Shown: positions 1-7,001 of the stretch, piece by piece
Position numbering within the stretch: the stretch's first letter is position 1
How the letters are laid out: every line of letters begins with the position of its first letter
Assembly: GCA_023150615.1 (NCBI GenBank)
Contig: JAKLKO010000008.1
Location: 62,001-126,000, forward strand
Direction of reading: 5' to 3'
Length of the DNA: 64,000 nucleotides
DNA from: Phycisphaerae bacterium
Lineage (GTDB): Bacteria > Planctomycetota > Phycisphaerae > UBA1845 > UTPLA1
Notes under the pieces: generated by a model
Told to the model about the DNA's origin: nothing
The model's database searches: none
The model's input: the letters and a program-made list of their open reading frames with translations, nothing else
Made by a program: the position numbers and the translations under genes

Positions 1-206
1 ATGCGCGGGTCGAGGTCCGCGCCATCGAGACAAACGAGGGCACCACCGCGGTCATCGACGGGCGCGAAAACCTGCCGCTGCCGCGCGAATCGCTCGTCAC
101 GGCTCAGCGCGCTGCGGAACCGTTCCGGCTGGTTCGCCATCCCGACCGACCGGCTTGGCTGACGCTCGTCAAGAAGCTGAGCTGGGGCCAGAACATCCGC
201 GGCTAG
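1..206 (+). CDS. C-terminal end of an unidentified protein (cut by window edge)
   Basis: An open frame enters from the left edge in the third reading frame and stops at the TAG at 204-206, leaving 67 visible residues. The fragment begins ARVEVRAIETNEG and ends KKLSWGQNIRG. It mixes hydrophilic strands with a basic tail and shows no signal peptide, membrane segment or motif I recognise. It is called coding because the frame is open throughout and has the GC-rich third positions of neighbouring genes. Function cannot be assigned from the fragment. The 262 bases that follow, up to the next start, hold no gene I can support. Confidence 0.55.
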   Translation, partial: ARVEVRAIETNEGTTAVIDGRENLPLPRESLVTAQRAAEPFRLVRHPDRPAWLTLVKKLSWGQNIRG

Positions 207-468
207 CCCGTCGCTAATCAATTCACTCCCAATAGGTTGCGCGCGTCGTTGGGACGTTTGCCCATCGACGCGGCGCGGCCGAATGGAGAATGCGATCGCG
301 CGCGACGGCGCCCGTCCCAGAAGAACCCCGACGCCGTGCGACAACCGGCTCTTGCGGCGCGGGACTCTCGGGCGATAAGATTTGTGTGCCTCCACCGCGT
401 GCCGCCGAAGACCTCCCGCGCGGCGCTTGGAAATACTACCCCGGGCTCCGAAATGCGAGGATCTCAGT

Positions 469-2385
469 ATGTACGCATCACGCACCCGCGGACTTGCCCT
501 CGTCGCGCTGACGGCCGCCATTGCACTCGCCGGTTGTAACGTGTTTTCGGGCAGGACACCCAACGGTCAGAATGCGCCGGGACTGGGCGGATTCTTCGAC
601 GGTCTGTTCGGACCGGCCGCCGCGCCGAACGCCGACGCCGGCGACGAAGTCGCGCGGCTCATCGAGGAGGCCGACATCATCAAGATCATCGCGGACAAGG
701 CCTACGTCCTGAACCGCTACAAGGGACTTGTGATCATCGACGTCGCCGATCCGGATGACCCGCAGATCGACGGCATGCTCGACCTGCGCGGGCGCGGCGT
801 CGAGATGTACGTCGTCGGCAACCGGGCGTACATCCTGCTGAGCGCGGACTACTTCTACGCCCCGCCGGGCGGCGAGCCCGGTCGCCCCGTCCCGCTCCTC
901 GGCGACGGCACCTCCACCATCGCGCCCGACATGCCGCCGCCCGATTTCTCCGGGAGCCAGATCGCGATCATCGACATCTCCGACACGACCGCGCCGGCGC
1001 TTTTGAGCAAGCTCAACGTGGTCGGCTACGCGGATGCCAGCCGCCGGGTCGGCGACGTGATCTACGTCGTCGGCAGCAACATCCTGCCCTACTATGCCTA
1101 CGAAGGAACCGACAACCCGCCCGACAACGAGGGCTTCGTCGCCTCCGTCAACGTCGCCGATCCGAACAACGTCATCCCGGTCGACCGCCAGACGTTCTCC
1201 GGCCGCGGGCTGCTGCTGCATGTCTCGCAGCACGCGCTCTTCGCCGCCAGCCAGGAATACGACTACGGCGAGGGCCAGACCTACACCCACGTGCAGTACG
1301 TCGACATCTCCGATCCGGCCGGCCAGATCGACCTGCGCGGCACGGTGAACGTCCCGGGCTACATCCGGAACCGCTTCTACATGGGGGATTACGACGGCGT
1401 CTTCCGCATTGCGACCGAGACCTGGGGCTTCGGCTTCCGCGACGTGAAGCTGTTTACGTACGACCTGTCGAATCCCGACAGCATCACGCCGCTCGGCCAG
1501 ACCGACATCATCCGCGGAGAATCGCTCGAGGCCGTGCGCTTCGATGGCCCGCGCGGCTACGTCGTCACGTTTCTCCGCGTCGATCCGCTGTTCGTGCTCG
1601 ATCTGTCCGATCCGGCGAATCCGATCGTCGCCGGACACCTCGAAGTCCCCGGCTACAGCACGCACATCGAACCGCGCGGCAACCGGCTCATCGCCGTCGG
1701 GATCGACGACACGGACGGCACTCGGCCCGCCGTCGCGTACTACGACGTCGAGGACCCGGCCAACCCATCCGAACTCGGCCGGATCGTCCTCGGCCCGCCG
1801 GGATCGTTCACCGACTCCAACGCGACGTACGATGAGAAGGCGTTCAAGATCGTCGATGAACTCGGCGTGATCGCGATCCCGTTCCATCACGTCGAATACT
1901 CCGACAGCCCCTTCCCGATGCCCCTGATCTTTCCGCCGTTCTTTGCGCCGGCTGGCGCGGGCGATGACTCGCCGGAGCGGCCCGATTGTCTGAACGCCGT
2001 GCAGCTCGTCGACTTCAGCGATACGGTCCTGACGCAGCGCGGCTGGTTCGAGCATCGCGGGCGCGTCGAGCGCGTCGGCGTCATCGGCGCACGCGTGTTC
2101 GCCCTGTCGCAATCGTCGTTCCAGACCGTCGACATCTCCGACCGTGATGAGCCGGTCATGGCCGGTCACGCCGACTTCTTTCCGCAGAACGAGATGTACA
2201 TGTACGATGACTGCGGCTACTACGGACCCATCTTCGAGCCGCCGTTTCTGCCCGGTCCGCTGCCCGTGCTGATCCAGATCATCATCAACGGCGATCTGTG
2301 CGGATCCGTCGGCGCACTGCCGGCGATGGGGCTTGTCGGCGGAATGGCGCTGCTCACGATTCAGCGCCGCCGACGCCGAGCCTGA
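469..2385 (+). CDS. Secreted beta-propeller lipoprotein (LVIVD/COG4880-like)
   Basis: A 638-residue exported protein, probably an envelope-anchored propeller. The ATG at 469 is chosen because GAGGA lies about 7 bases upstream and a lipoprotein signal follows at once, with lipobox LAGC and Cys at residue 23. The segment EADIIK near residues 67-72, followed by a strand, matches the start of the beta-propeller domain of COG4880-type proteins. Repeats of the form LVIIDVADPDDP and IAIIDISDTTAP (LVIVD-like) recur along the chain. The C-terminus has a Cys, a Gly/Leu-rich hydrophobic stretch and RRRRR, resembling a sorting tail, which is odd beside an N-terminal lipobox. Ligand and role are unknown. 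Confidence 0.82.
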   Translation: MYASRTRGLALVALTAAIALAGCNVFSGRTPNGQNAPGLGGFFDGLFGPAAAPNADAGDEVARLIEEADIIKIIADKAYVLNRYKGLVIIDVADPDDPQIDGMLDLRGRGVEMYVVGNRAYILLSADYFYAPPGGEPGRPVPLLGDGTSTIAPDMPPPDFSGSQIAIIDISDTTAPALLSKLNVVGYADASRRVGDVIYVVGSNILPYYAYEGTDNPPDNEGFVASVNVADPNNVIPVDRQTFSGRGLLLHVSQHALFAASQEYDYGEGQTYTHVQYVDISDPAGQIDLRGTVNVPGYIRNRFYMGDYDGVFRIATETWGFGFRDVKLFTYDLSNPDSITPLGQTDIIRGESLEAVRFDGPRGYVVTFLRVDPLFVLDLSDPANPIVAGHLEVPGYSTHIEPRGNRLIAVGIDDTDGTRPAVAYYDVEDPANPSELGRIVLGPPGSFTDSNATYDEKAFKIVDELGVIAIPFHHVEYSDSPFPMPLIFPPFFAPAGAGDDSPERPDCLNAVQLVDFSDTVLTQRGWFEHRGRVERVGVIGARVFALSQSSFQTVDISDRDEPVMAGHADFFPQNEMYMYDDCGYYGPIFEPPFLPGPLPVLIQIIINGDLCGSVGALPAMGLVGGMALLTIQRRRRRA

Positions 2386-2411
2386 CCACAGCGGACGCCA
2401 TTGCAGACCCG

Positions 2412-2453
2412 CGCGGGCCGTTCGAACACCATCGGACGGCCCGCGAGTTCTTC
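2412..2453 (+). terminator. Terminator-like hairpin after the propeller gene
   Basis: A perfect 10-bp stem (CGCGGGCCGT at 2412-2421 with ACGGCCCGCG at 2436-2445) and a 14-base loop start 26 bases after the stop codon. AGTTCTTC follows, a weak U-rich tail. Position and stem suit an intrinsic terminator, but the tail is poor. Confidence 0.45.
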
Positions 2454-2646
2454 GCGAATTGCCACCCGCAGAAGCCCGCCGAACGTAAAGAGACCATGAG
2501 ACGGAATGACCCGCCCGGCGCGTCGCAGGCCACATCCGCCGGATCGGCCTGCGCGTCGGGGCGGCGTCATCTGTACCTTGTCGATCCGCGGCGGACCGGC
2601 TATGCTATAAGCCTAGTATTGAAACGTTTTACTTGAGCAAACCCAG

Positions 2647-3984
2647 ATGAAACCCTCACGACTCGCGATCCTCGTCGGAGGCGGTCCGGCGCCTGGCATT
2701 AACGCCGTCATCGGCTCGGCAACGATCGAGGCGATCAACAACGGCATGCACGTCACCGGTATCTACGATGGATTCCGCTGGCTGTGCTCGAACCAGTTCT
2801 CGCCGCAGCAGCACACGACCGTGCTGAACATTCGCGACGTCGCCCGCATCCACTTCACCGGCGGCTCCATTCTGCGGACCGCCCGCACGAGCTTGCTCGA
2901 CGACGAGCGCCTCAAGACCTCGCGCGTCGTCTACCCGGACGCCGCCAAGGTGCAGCGCGTCCTCGACAACCTCCGCCAGCTCCAGATCGACTCGCTGATC
3001 ACCATCGGCGGCGACGACACGGCCCTGTCCGCGCGATTCATCGCCGAGGCCTGCGGCGGCGCGATCCGCATCGTCCACGTCCCGAAGACAATCGACAACG
3101 ACCTGCCGCTCCCGCACGACGTTTCCACCTTCGGATTCTCCACCGCGCGGCTCATCGGCGTGCAGATCGTCAAGAACCTCATGGAAGACTCGAAGACCAC
3201 CGGCCGCTGGTACCTCGTTACGGCGATGGGCCGCAACGCGGGCTGGCTCGCGCTCGGAATCACCAAGAGCGCCGGCGCAACGCTCTCTCTGATTCCCGAG
3301 GAATTCTCCGAGAATACGACCCTGGCGCGCATCGCCGACGTCCTCGAAGGCGCGATCTTCAAGCGCCGTGCGATGGGCCGGCCCGACGGAGTGGCCGTCA
3401 TCGCCGAAGGCCTCGCCTACCGGCTCGGCGACCGCGCCGAACTCGAACGATTGCTCGGCAAGGAAGTGCCCGTCGACGCCGCCGGCCACCTGCGGCTGGC
3501 CGAGGTGCCGCTGGGCGAGATGCTCAAGAACGAGCTCGTGCGGCGATTCAAGGAGCGCGGCGAGGACTTCACCATGGTCACGCACATGCTCGGCTACGAG
3601 CTGCGCTCCGCCGATCCGACGCCCGCCGACATCGCCTACTGCCGCGACCTCGGTTACGGCAGCATCCGCCTCCTGCTCGACTCAGAACGCGCCCTGCCGA
3701 GCGGTGTCATGGTGACGTTGGTCAACGGCAATCTCGTGCCCATGGACTTTCACGAGATGATCGACCCGCAGACCAACCGCACGCGAATCCGACTCGTCAA
3801 CGTCAAGTCGCTCAGTTACCGCGTCGCACGCGCCTACATGATCCGGCTCGAGCGCAGCGACCTCGACAACCCGCAGATGCTCGCCGAGCTGGCCGACGCC
3901 GCGAAGATGTCGCCCGAACGCTTCCGCGAGCGATACCTCATGGCCGCCACGCGGCTCGCGAATGGCGACCACCCGTCGCGCTGA
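2647..3984 (+). CDS. pfp: Pyrophosphate-dependent 6-phosphofructokinase
   Basis: A 445-residue enzyme of the phosphofructokinase family, predicted to interconvert fructose 6-phosphate and fructose 1,6-bisphosphate with PPi (EC 2.7.1.90). The nucleotide/phosphate loop GGGPAPGINAVI lies at residues 11-22. GGDDT at 121-125 has Asp where ATP enzymes have Gly. PKTIDND at 146-152 has Lys where ATP enzymes have Gly. These two replacements are the accepted markers of PPi use. MGRN at 194-197 is the sugar-phosphate motif. The start has only a weak Shine-Dalgarno. Upstream, TTGTCG (2578-2583) and TATGCT (2601-2606), 17 bases apart, could be a promoter. The PPi partner enzyme PPDK lies at 28.3-31.0 kb. 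Confidence 0.93.
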   Translation: MKPSRLAILVGGGPAPGINAVIGSATIEAINNGMHVTGIYDGFRWLCSNQFSPQQHTTVLNIRDVARIHFTGGSILRTARTSLLDDERLKTSRVVYPDAAKVQRVLDNLRQLQIDSLITIGGDDTALSARFIAEACGGAIRIVHVPKTIDNDLPLPHDVSTFGFSTARLIGVQIVKNLMEDSKTTGRWYLVTAMGRNAGWLALGITKSAGATLSLIPEEFSENTTLARIADVLEGAIFKRRAMGRPDGVAVIAEGLAYRLGDRAELERLLGKEVPVDAAGHLRLAEVPLGEMLKNELVRRFKERGEDFTMVTHMLGYELRSADPTPADIAYCRDLGYGSIRLLLDSERALPSGVMVTLVNGNLVPMDFHEMIDPQTNRTRIRLVNVKSLSYRVARAYMIRLERSDLDNPQMLAELADAAKMSPERFRERYLMAATRLANGDHPSR

Positions 3985-4020
3985 CGAATCCGCACACGGC
4001 GCGCCCGATGAATCGGTCTC

Positions 4021-4076
4021 GGCCGCATAGTCGACCGAAAAAGTTCGTGATAACATTCACGAATCGACGTGCGGCC
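4021..4076 (+). promoter_or_regulatory. Nested inverted repeat with CRP-like core upstream of nuoG
   Basis: Three nested pairs fold this leader region: GGCCGCA (4021-4027) with TGCGGCC (4070-4076), GTCGA (4030-4034) with TCGAC (4064-4068), and TTCGTGA (4044-4050) with TCACGAA (4057-4063) around a TAACAT centre. The inner 20 bp contains GTGA-N6-TCAC, the core symmetry of CRP/FNR-family operators. It ends 50 bases before the nuoG start. It may be an operator, an mRNA hairpin or both. The inverted repeats are seen directly; regulator binding is inferred. Confidence 0.5.
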
Positions 4077-4113
4077 GCGTTCCGGTCCGCGCCGCTGCGA
4101 GTGTGAGGAATCC

Positions 4114-5739
4114 ATGCCCAAGATCACCATCGATGGGAAGCTCATCGAATGTCGCGACGGGATACCCGTCCTCCAGGCCGCGCTCCAGGCCGGCTGGGAC
4201 ATCCCGCATTATTGCTATCACCCGGGCCTGTCGATCGTCGCGTCCTGCCGACTGTGCCTGATGGAAATGAAGATGCCCGATCCCAAGACCAAGGAGCTGG
4301 CCTGGTCTCCGCGATTGCTACCGAGTTGCCAGACGCCGGTGCGCGACGGCATGGAAGTTCGCTTCGACTCCGACAAGATTCGCGACAATCAGCGGCAATG
4401 CATGGAGTACTTCCTGCTGAATCACCCGCTCGACTGCCCCGTCTGCGACCAGGCCGGCGAGTGCTACCTGCAGGACTACAGCTACAAGTTCGGCTCGGCC
4501 GCCAGCCGCATGGTCGAGGCGAAGCTCAAGAACCCCAAGAAGGACATCGGCAGCAAGACGTTGCTCTACCAAGACCGCTGCGTCATGTGCTCGCGCTGCG
4601 TGCGCTTCTGCAACGAGGTCGCCGGAACGAGCGAACTCTGCATCGTCAACCGCGGCAGCCGCGCCGAGATCGACGTCTTCCCCGGCCTGCCGCTCGAAAA
4701 CGCGCTTCAGGGCAACGTCGTCGATGTCTGCCCGGTCGGCTCGCTGCTCGACAAGGACTTCCTGATGAAGAAGCGCGTCTGGATGCTGCGCGAGACCGAC
4801 AGCATCTGCCCGCTCTGCGCCACGGGCTGCGCGATCGAGCTGCACTCCGACGACGACCAACTGCACCGCCTCAAACCGCGCTACAACCCCGGCGTCAACG
4901 ACTGGTGGATGTGTGACGAAGGCCGCTTCGGCTGGAAGTACGTCCACGATTCGCGGCGCATCACGCAACTTGCCGTGCGCCGCGGGGCGGAACTCGAGCG
5001 CCCCGATTGGCGCGACCTGCCGACCATCGTGAAGCTGCGACTCGGCGAGTCGCTCCATGCCGAACCGGGCGCGAGGCTCGCGGCCGTGCTCTCGCCGTTC
5101 ATGAGCTGCGAGGAGGCGTGGCTGCTGACGCGCTTCATACGGTCGCTCCACGCCGACGCCGCGCTCGTGCTCGGACCGGTGCCGCACGTCGGCGAGGACC
5201 AGAAGTTCCCGCTCGGCCGCACGAACGGCCAGCCGGCTCGCTTCACCATCCTCGCCGAGAAGTGCCCCAACCGCCTCGGCATCGAGATGATCCTCGCGGA
5301 CGCCGGCGGCAACACGCTCCCGTGGAACGACTTCCTCGCCCGCGCGAAAAAAGACGAGTTTGCCGCGGCGTGGATCGTGGGCGGTTATCCGCACGCGTGG
5401 GTGACGAAGGACCTCGAGGCGGCCCTGCCGCACATCCGCTGCGTCGTCGCGCAGGACCTGCTGCCGAGCGCCCTATCGAACGCGGCCGCCGTTGTTCTGC
5501 CCGCCTGCGCGTGGGCCGAGCGCGAAGGCTGTTTTGTCAATCAGGCCGGCCGCATCCAGTCCTTCGACGCCGGGCTCAATCCGCCGGAAGGCGCACAGCG
5601 TGACGGCCAGTACCTCTATTCGGTCGCGGGATACGAGGGATTGTATCGTGCCTCGCGGGTGCGGGAGCTGATGTCCGGTCGGATGCCGCAGTTCGCCGCG
5701 CTGCACGTGCCCCCGCCCGTCCCGGTGCACGCGCACTGA
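4114..5739 (+). CDS. nuoG: NADH-quinone oxidoreductase subunit G (short form)
   Basis: A 541-residue iron-sulfur subunit of the complex I peripheral arm that carries electrons from NuoF/NuoE towards the quinone module. The start follows GTGAGGAA. A [2Fe-2S] ferredoxin domain has C34, C45, C48 and C72. His104 with C108, C111 and C117 is the His/Cys [4Fe-4S] site. C156, C159 and C162 plus a Cys near 206 form the next cluster. A CPLCATGC segment near 235 begins a molybdopterin-oxidoreductase-type domain. That domain is much shorter than in NuoG proteins of 700-900 residues, so it is probably structural only. The gene stands alone, about 5.5 kb from nuoF. A role with a hydrogenase or other NADH-linked complex cannot be excluded. 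Confidence 0.9.
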   Translation: MPKITIDGKLIECRDGIPVLQAALQAGWDIPHYCYHPGLSIVASCRLCLMEMKMPDPKTKELAWSPRLLPSCQTPVRDGMEVRFDSDKIRDNQRQCMEYFLLNHPLDCPVCDQAGECYLQDYSYKFGSAASRMVEAKLKNPKKDIGSKTLLYQDRCVMCSRCVRFCNEVAGTSELCIVNRGSRAEIDVFPGLPLENALQGNVVDVCPVGSLLDKDFLMKKRVWMLRETDSICPLCATGCAIELHSDDDQLHRLKPRYNPGVNDWWMCDEGRFGWKYVHDSRRITQLAVRRGAELERPDWRDLPTIVKLRLGESLHAEPGARLAAVLSPFMSCEEAWLLTRFIRSLHADAALVLGPVPHVGEDQKFPLGRTNGQPARFTILAEKCPNRLGIEMILADAGGNTLPWNDFLARAKKDEFAAAWIVGGYPHAWVTKDLEAALPHIRCVVAQDLLPSALSNAAAVVLPACAWAEREGCFVNQAGRIQSFDAGLNPPEGAQRDGQYLYSVAGYEGLYRASRVRELMSGRMPQFAALHVPPPVPVHAH

Positions 5740-5769
5740 TTGAAGAGCGAGTTCGTCGGAGGACCGGTC

Positions 5770-6126
5770 ATGCCCGCTCGAATCGACTGGTACTACCACC
5801 GCAACGGCTGAACGTCCTGCGGAAAGTCGCAGGGGTTCCTTGCGAAGAAGTCCGTGCAGGTCGCCGAGACGGTGAACGCCGGCAGGCAAAAGCTCGGCCG
5901 GGACGACGCGCTGCGCCTCGCCCGCGCTGCCGACGTCGTCATCGCCGCACGGGGCAAGAACGTCGTGCGCTTCGACATGTCAAAGGACCGGCCGGGCGAC
6001 GCCGAACTGCTTGCGGTGATGCTGGGGCCGACGGGCAACCTCCGCGCCCCGACGATCCGGCGCGGCAGGACGCTGATCGTCGGGTTCAACGAAGGTATCT
6101 ACGACAAGCTCGTGGCCGGCCGATAG
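5770..6126 (+). CDS. ArsC/Spx-like selenoprotein with in-frame UGA (Sec14)
   Basis: A 118-residue thioredoxin-fold protein of the ArsC/Spx type whose 14th codon is TGA (5809-5811). Read as selenocysteine it gives WYYHRNG-U-TSC, a UxxC redox motif with Cys17. The frame then runs uninterrupted to TAG at 6124-6126. The ATG at 5770 has an excellent GGAGGA six bases upstream. The C-terminal LRAPTIRRGRTLIVGF supplies the cis-Pro strand typical of ArsC-like proteins, so both halves belong to one fold. Starting after the TGA would discard the strong ribosome site and the active site. It lies 30 bases after nuoG. Function is probably a thiol/selenol oxidoreductase; substrate unknown. No selA, selB, selC or selD is in the window, so those must lie elsewhere. 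Confidence 0.88.
5810..5850 (+). promoter_or_regulatory. Candidate bacterial SECIS region after the UGA
   Basis: Bacterial selenocysteine insertion needs a stem-loop just 3' of the UGA. Two foldings are visible. One has GAAC (5810-5813) with GTTC (5835-5838) outside CCTGCG (5816-5821) with CGCAGG (5828-5833) and loop GAAAGT. It is strong, but its loop starts only 11 bases after the UGA. The other is weaker, with TTCCTT and AAGAA around a GCG loop about 31 bases after the UGA, nearer the usual distance. Which one binds SelB cannot be decided by eye. Confidence 0.4.
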
Positions 6127-6191
6127 AGGCCGCGCCAGAATTCGGCTCAAACCGGTTGGGATCGATGATTGTTCCGTTTCCGACCTGGTGC

Positions 6192-6218
6192 GTCACGAAG
6201 TGACAACCTATGTCACTT
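6192..6218. promoter_or_regulatory. Overlapping GTCAC/GTGAC inverted repeats
   Basis: AAGTGACA (6198-6205) and TGTCACTT (6211-6218) form perfect 8-bp arms around ACCTA. A further GTCAC at 6192-6196 makes a second, overlapping inverted repeat with GTGAC at 6200-6204. The site is 66 bases past the selenoprotein stop and 22 bases before a TTGACA box, so it could be an operator or the end of the upstream transcript. No T-tract follows, which favours an operator. Confidence 0.4.
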
Positions 6219-6239
6219 TGAGATACTGCGAATAACCGC

Positions 6240-6282
6240 TTGACACGCCTCAGGGGGGGACTACGCTGAAAACAGGTTTTCA
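6240..6282 (+). promoter_or_regulatory. Possible sigma70-type promoter with overlapping palindrome
   Basis: A perfect -35 box TTGACA (6240-6245) stands 16 bases before a weak TACGCT (6262-6267). Immediately over the expected transcription start is TGAAAAC-AG-GTTTTCA (6267-6282), a 7-bp-arm palindrome suited to a repressor. The likely target is the exported-protein pair beginning at 6530. The weak -10 keeps confidence modest. The rest of the 6127-6529 gap holds only a 33-codon frame at 6288-6389 with a plausible GTG start at 6294, which could be a leader peptide but is unsupported. Confidence 0.35.
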
Positions 6283-6529
6283 AGGGGATGGAGGTGAGCA
6301 GGACCGAGGCGTGGCAGGGCTACATTCGAGCCCGCGAATCGGAGAAGGCATTATCCAGCATTCGCACGAAAGGCCGTCGAATTAGGTGAACGATCACGGA
6401 GGCGACGCAATTTTCATAACATACTGTTCAGAATCAGCTTACGAATCTTCGGCACCCTGCCGACGGCCCGTTTACAGTCAACAAAACCTAAAAGGGCGGG
6501 TGGAACGGTGTGAACTGAAGGAGCTGACA

Positions 6530-6967
6530 ATGGAACGGTCCAATCGGCGCTCATCGCTTCCCGCCAGGCGAATCAGTTGCAGGTCACGAGCGATGGGCAC
6601 GGCCCAGCGCCAGCAGCCCTGCGAGTATTCGCCGATGAATGCGCGACAACAGCGAGTTCTCATGATTGGTGTTGTCGCGTTCGGTTTTTTGGTCACGTCA
6701 TTCGCACTCGCGGTCCCTACCGCGTCAAGCCTCTGCAATGCGGCATTGCGAGTTGTGACGCCGGCAGCGTGCCATCCAGCAATCCCATGCGCCGCGCCCG
6801 GATGTGTGCCGATCCCAACATCACTCGTTCCGTGCGACACGTCAGTCATCGTCCAGCAGAACGGATATGAATCACCTGGTGGATACTGCGGAACGAGATC
6901 ATGGTGTTGGCTCTTTCGTAAGCCTTGCGGTCCTCCGTTATGCGTCCCGACAGCGGACTGTCTCTGA
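6530..6967 (+). CDS. Small Cys-rich exported protein, unknown function
   Basis: A 145-residue protein I do not recognise. The ATG at 6530 is chosen because AAGGAG sits six bases upstream; an in-frame ATG at 6635 lacks a good site. An Arg-rich leader of about 35 residues precedes a hydrophobic segment (RVLMIGVVAFGFLVTSFALA) that looks like a signal peptide. The remaining roughly 80 residues carry about ten cysteines, including GYCGTRSWCW and KPCGPPLCV, suggesting disulfide cross-links outside the cytoplasm. The next gene begins 34 bases downstream on the same strand, probably co-transcribed. The surrounding DNA is visibly less GC-rich than its flanks, hinting at a different origin. Confidence 0.5.
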   Translation: MERSNRRSSLPARRISCRSRAMGTAQRQQPCEYSPMNARQQRVLMIGVVAFGFLVTSFALAVPTASSLCNAALRVVTPAACHPAIPCAAPGCVPIPTSLVPCDTSVIVQQNGYESPGGYCGTRSWCWLFRKPCGPPLCVPTADCL

Positions 6968-7001
6968 TCCCTCGTTGTCGACCATGCAAGAGGAAATGGC
7001 C

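Noticed and set aside
237-539. 100-codon frame before the propeller lipoprotein
   Set aside because: Arg/Pro-rich, overlaps the well-supported start at 469 in another frame, no motif.
478-2535. 685-codon open frame on the minus strand
   Set aside because: Antisense shadow of the propeller lipoprotein; composition is Arg/Val/Asp-rich with no motif, as expected from GC-rich codon bias.
4069-4113. N-terminal extension of nuoG by 15 codons
   Set aside because: It would place the start inside the nested inverted repeat; the ATG at 4114 has the good ribosome site and fits homolog N-termini.
5809-5811. TGA read as a stop, making 5770-6126 a pseudogene
   Set aside because: The codon falls exactly at the redox position followed by xxC, the ribosome site is excellent, and the frame on both sides is intact, so Sec is the better reading.
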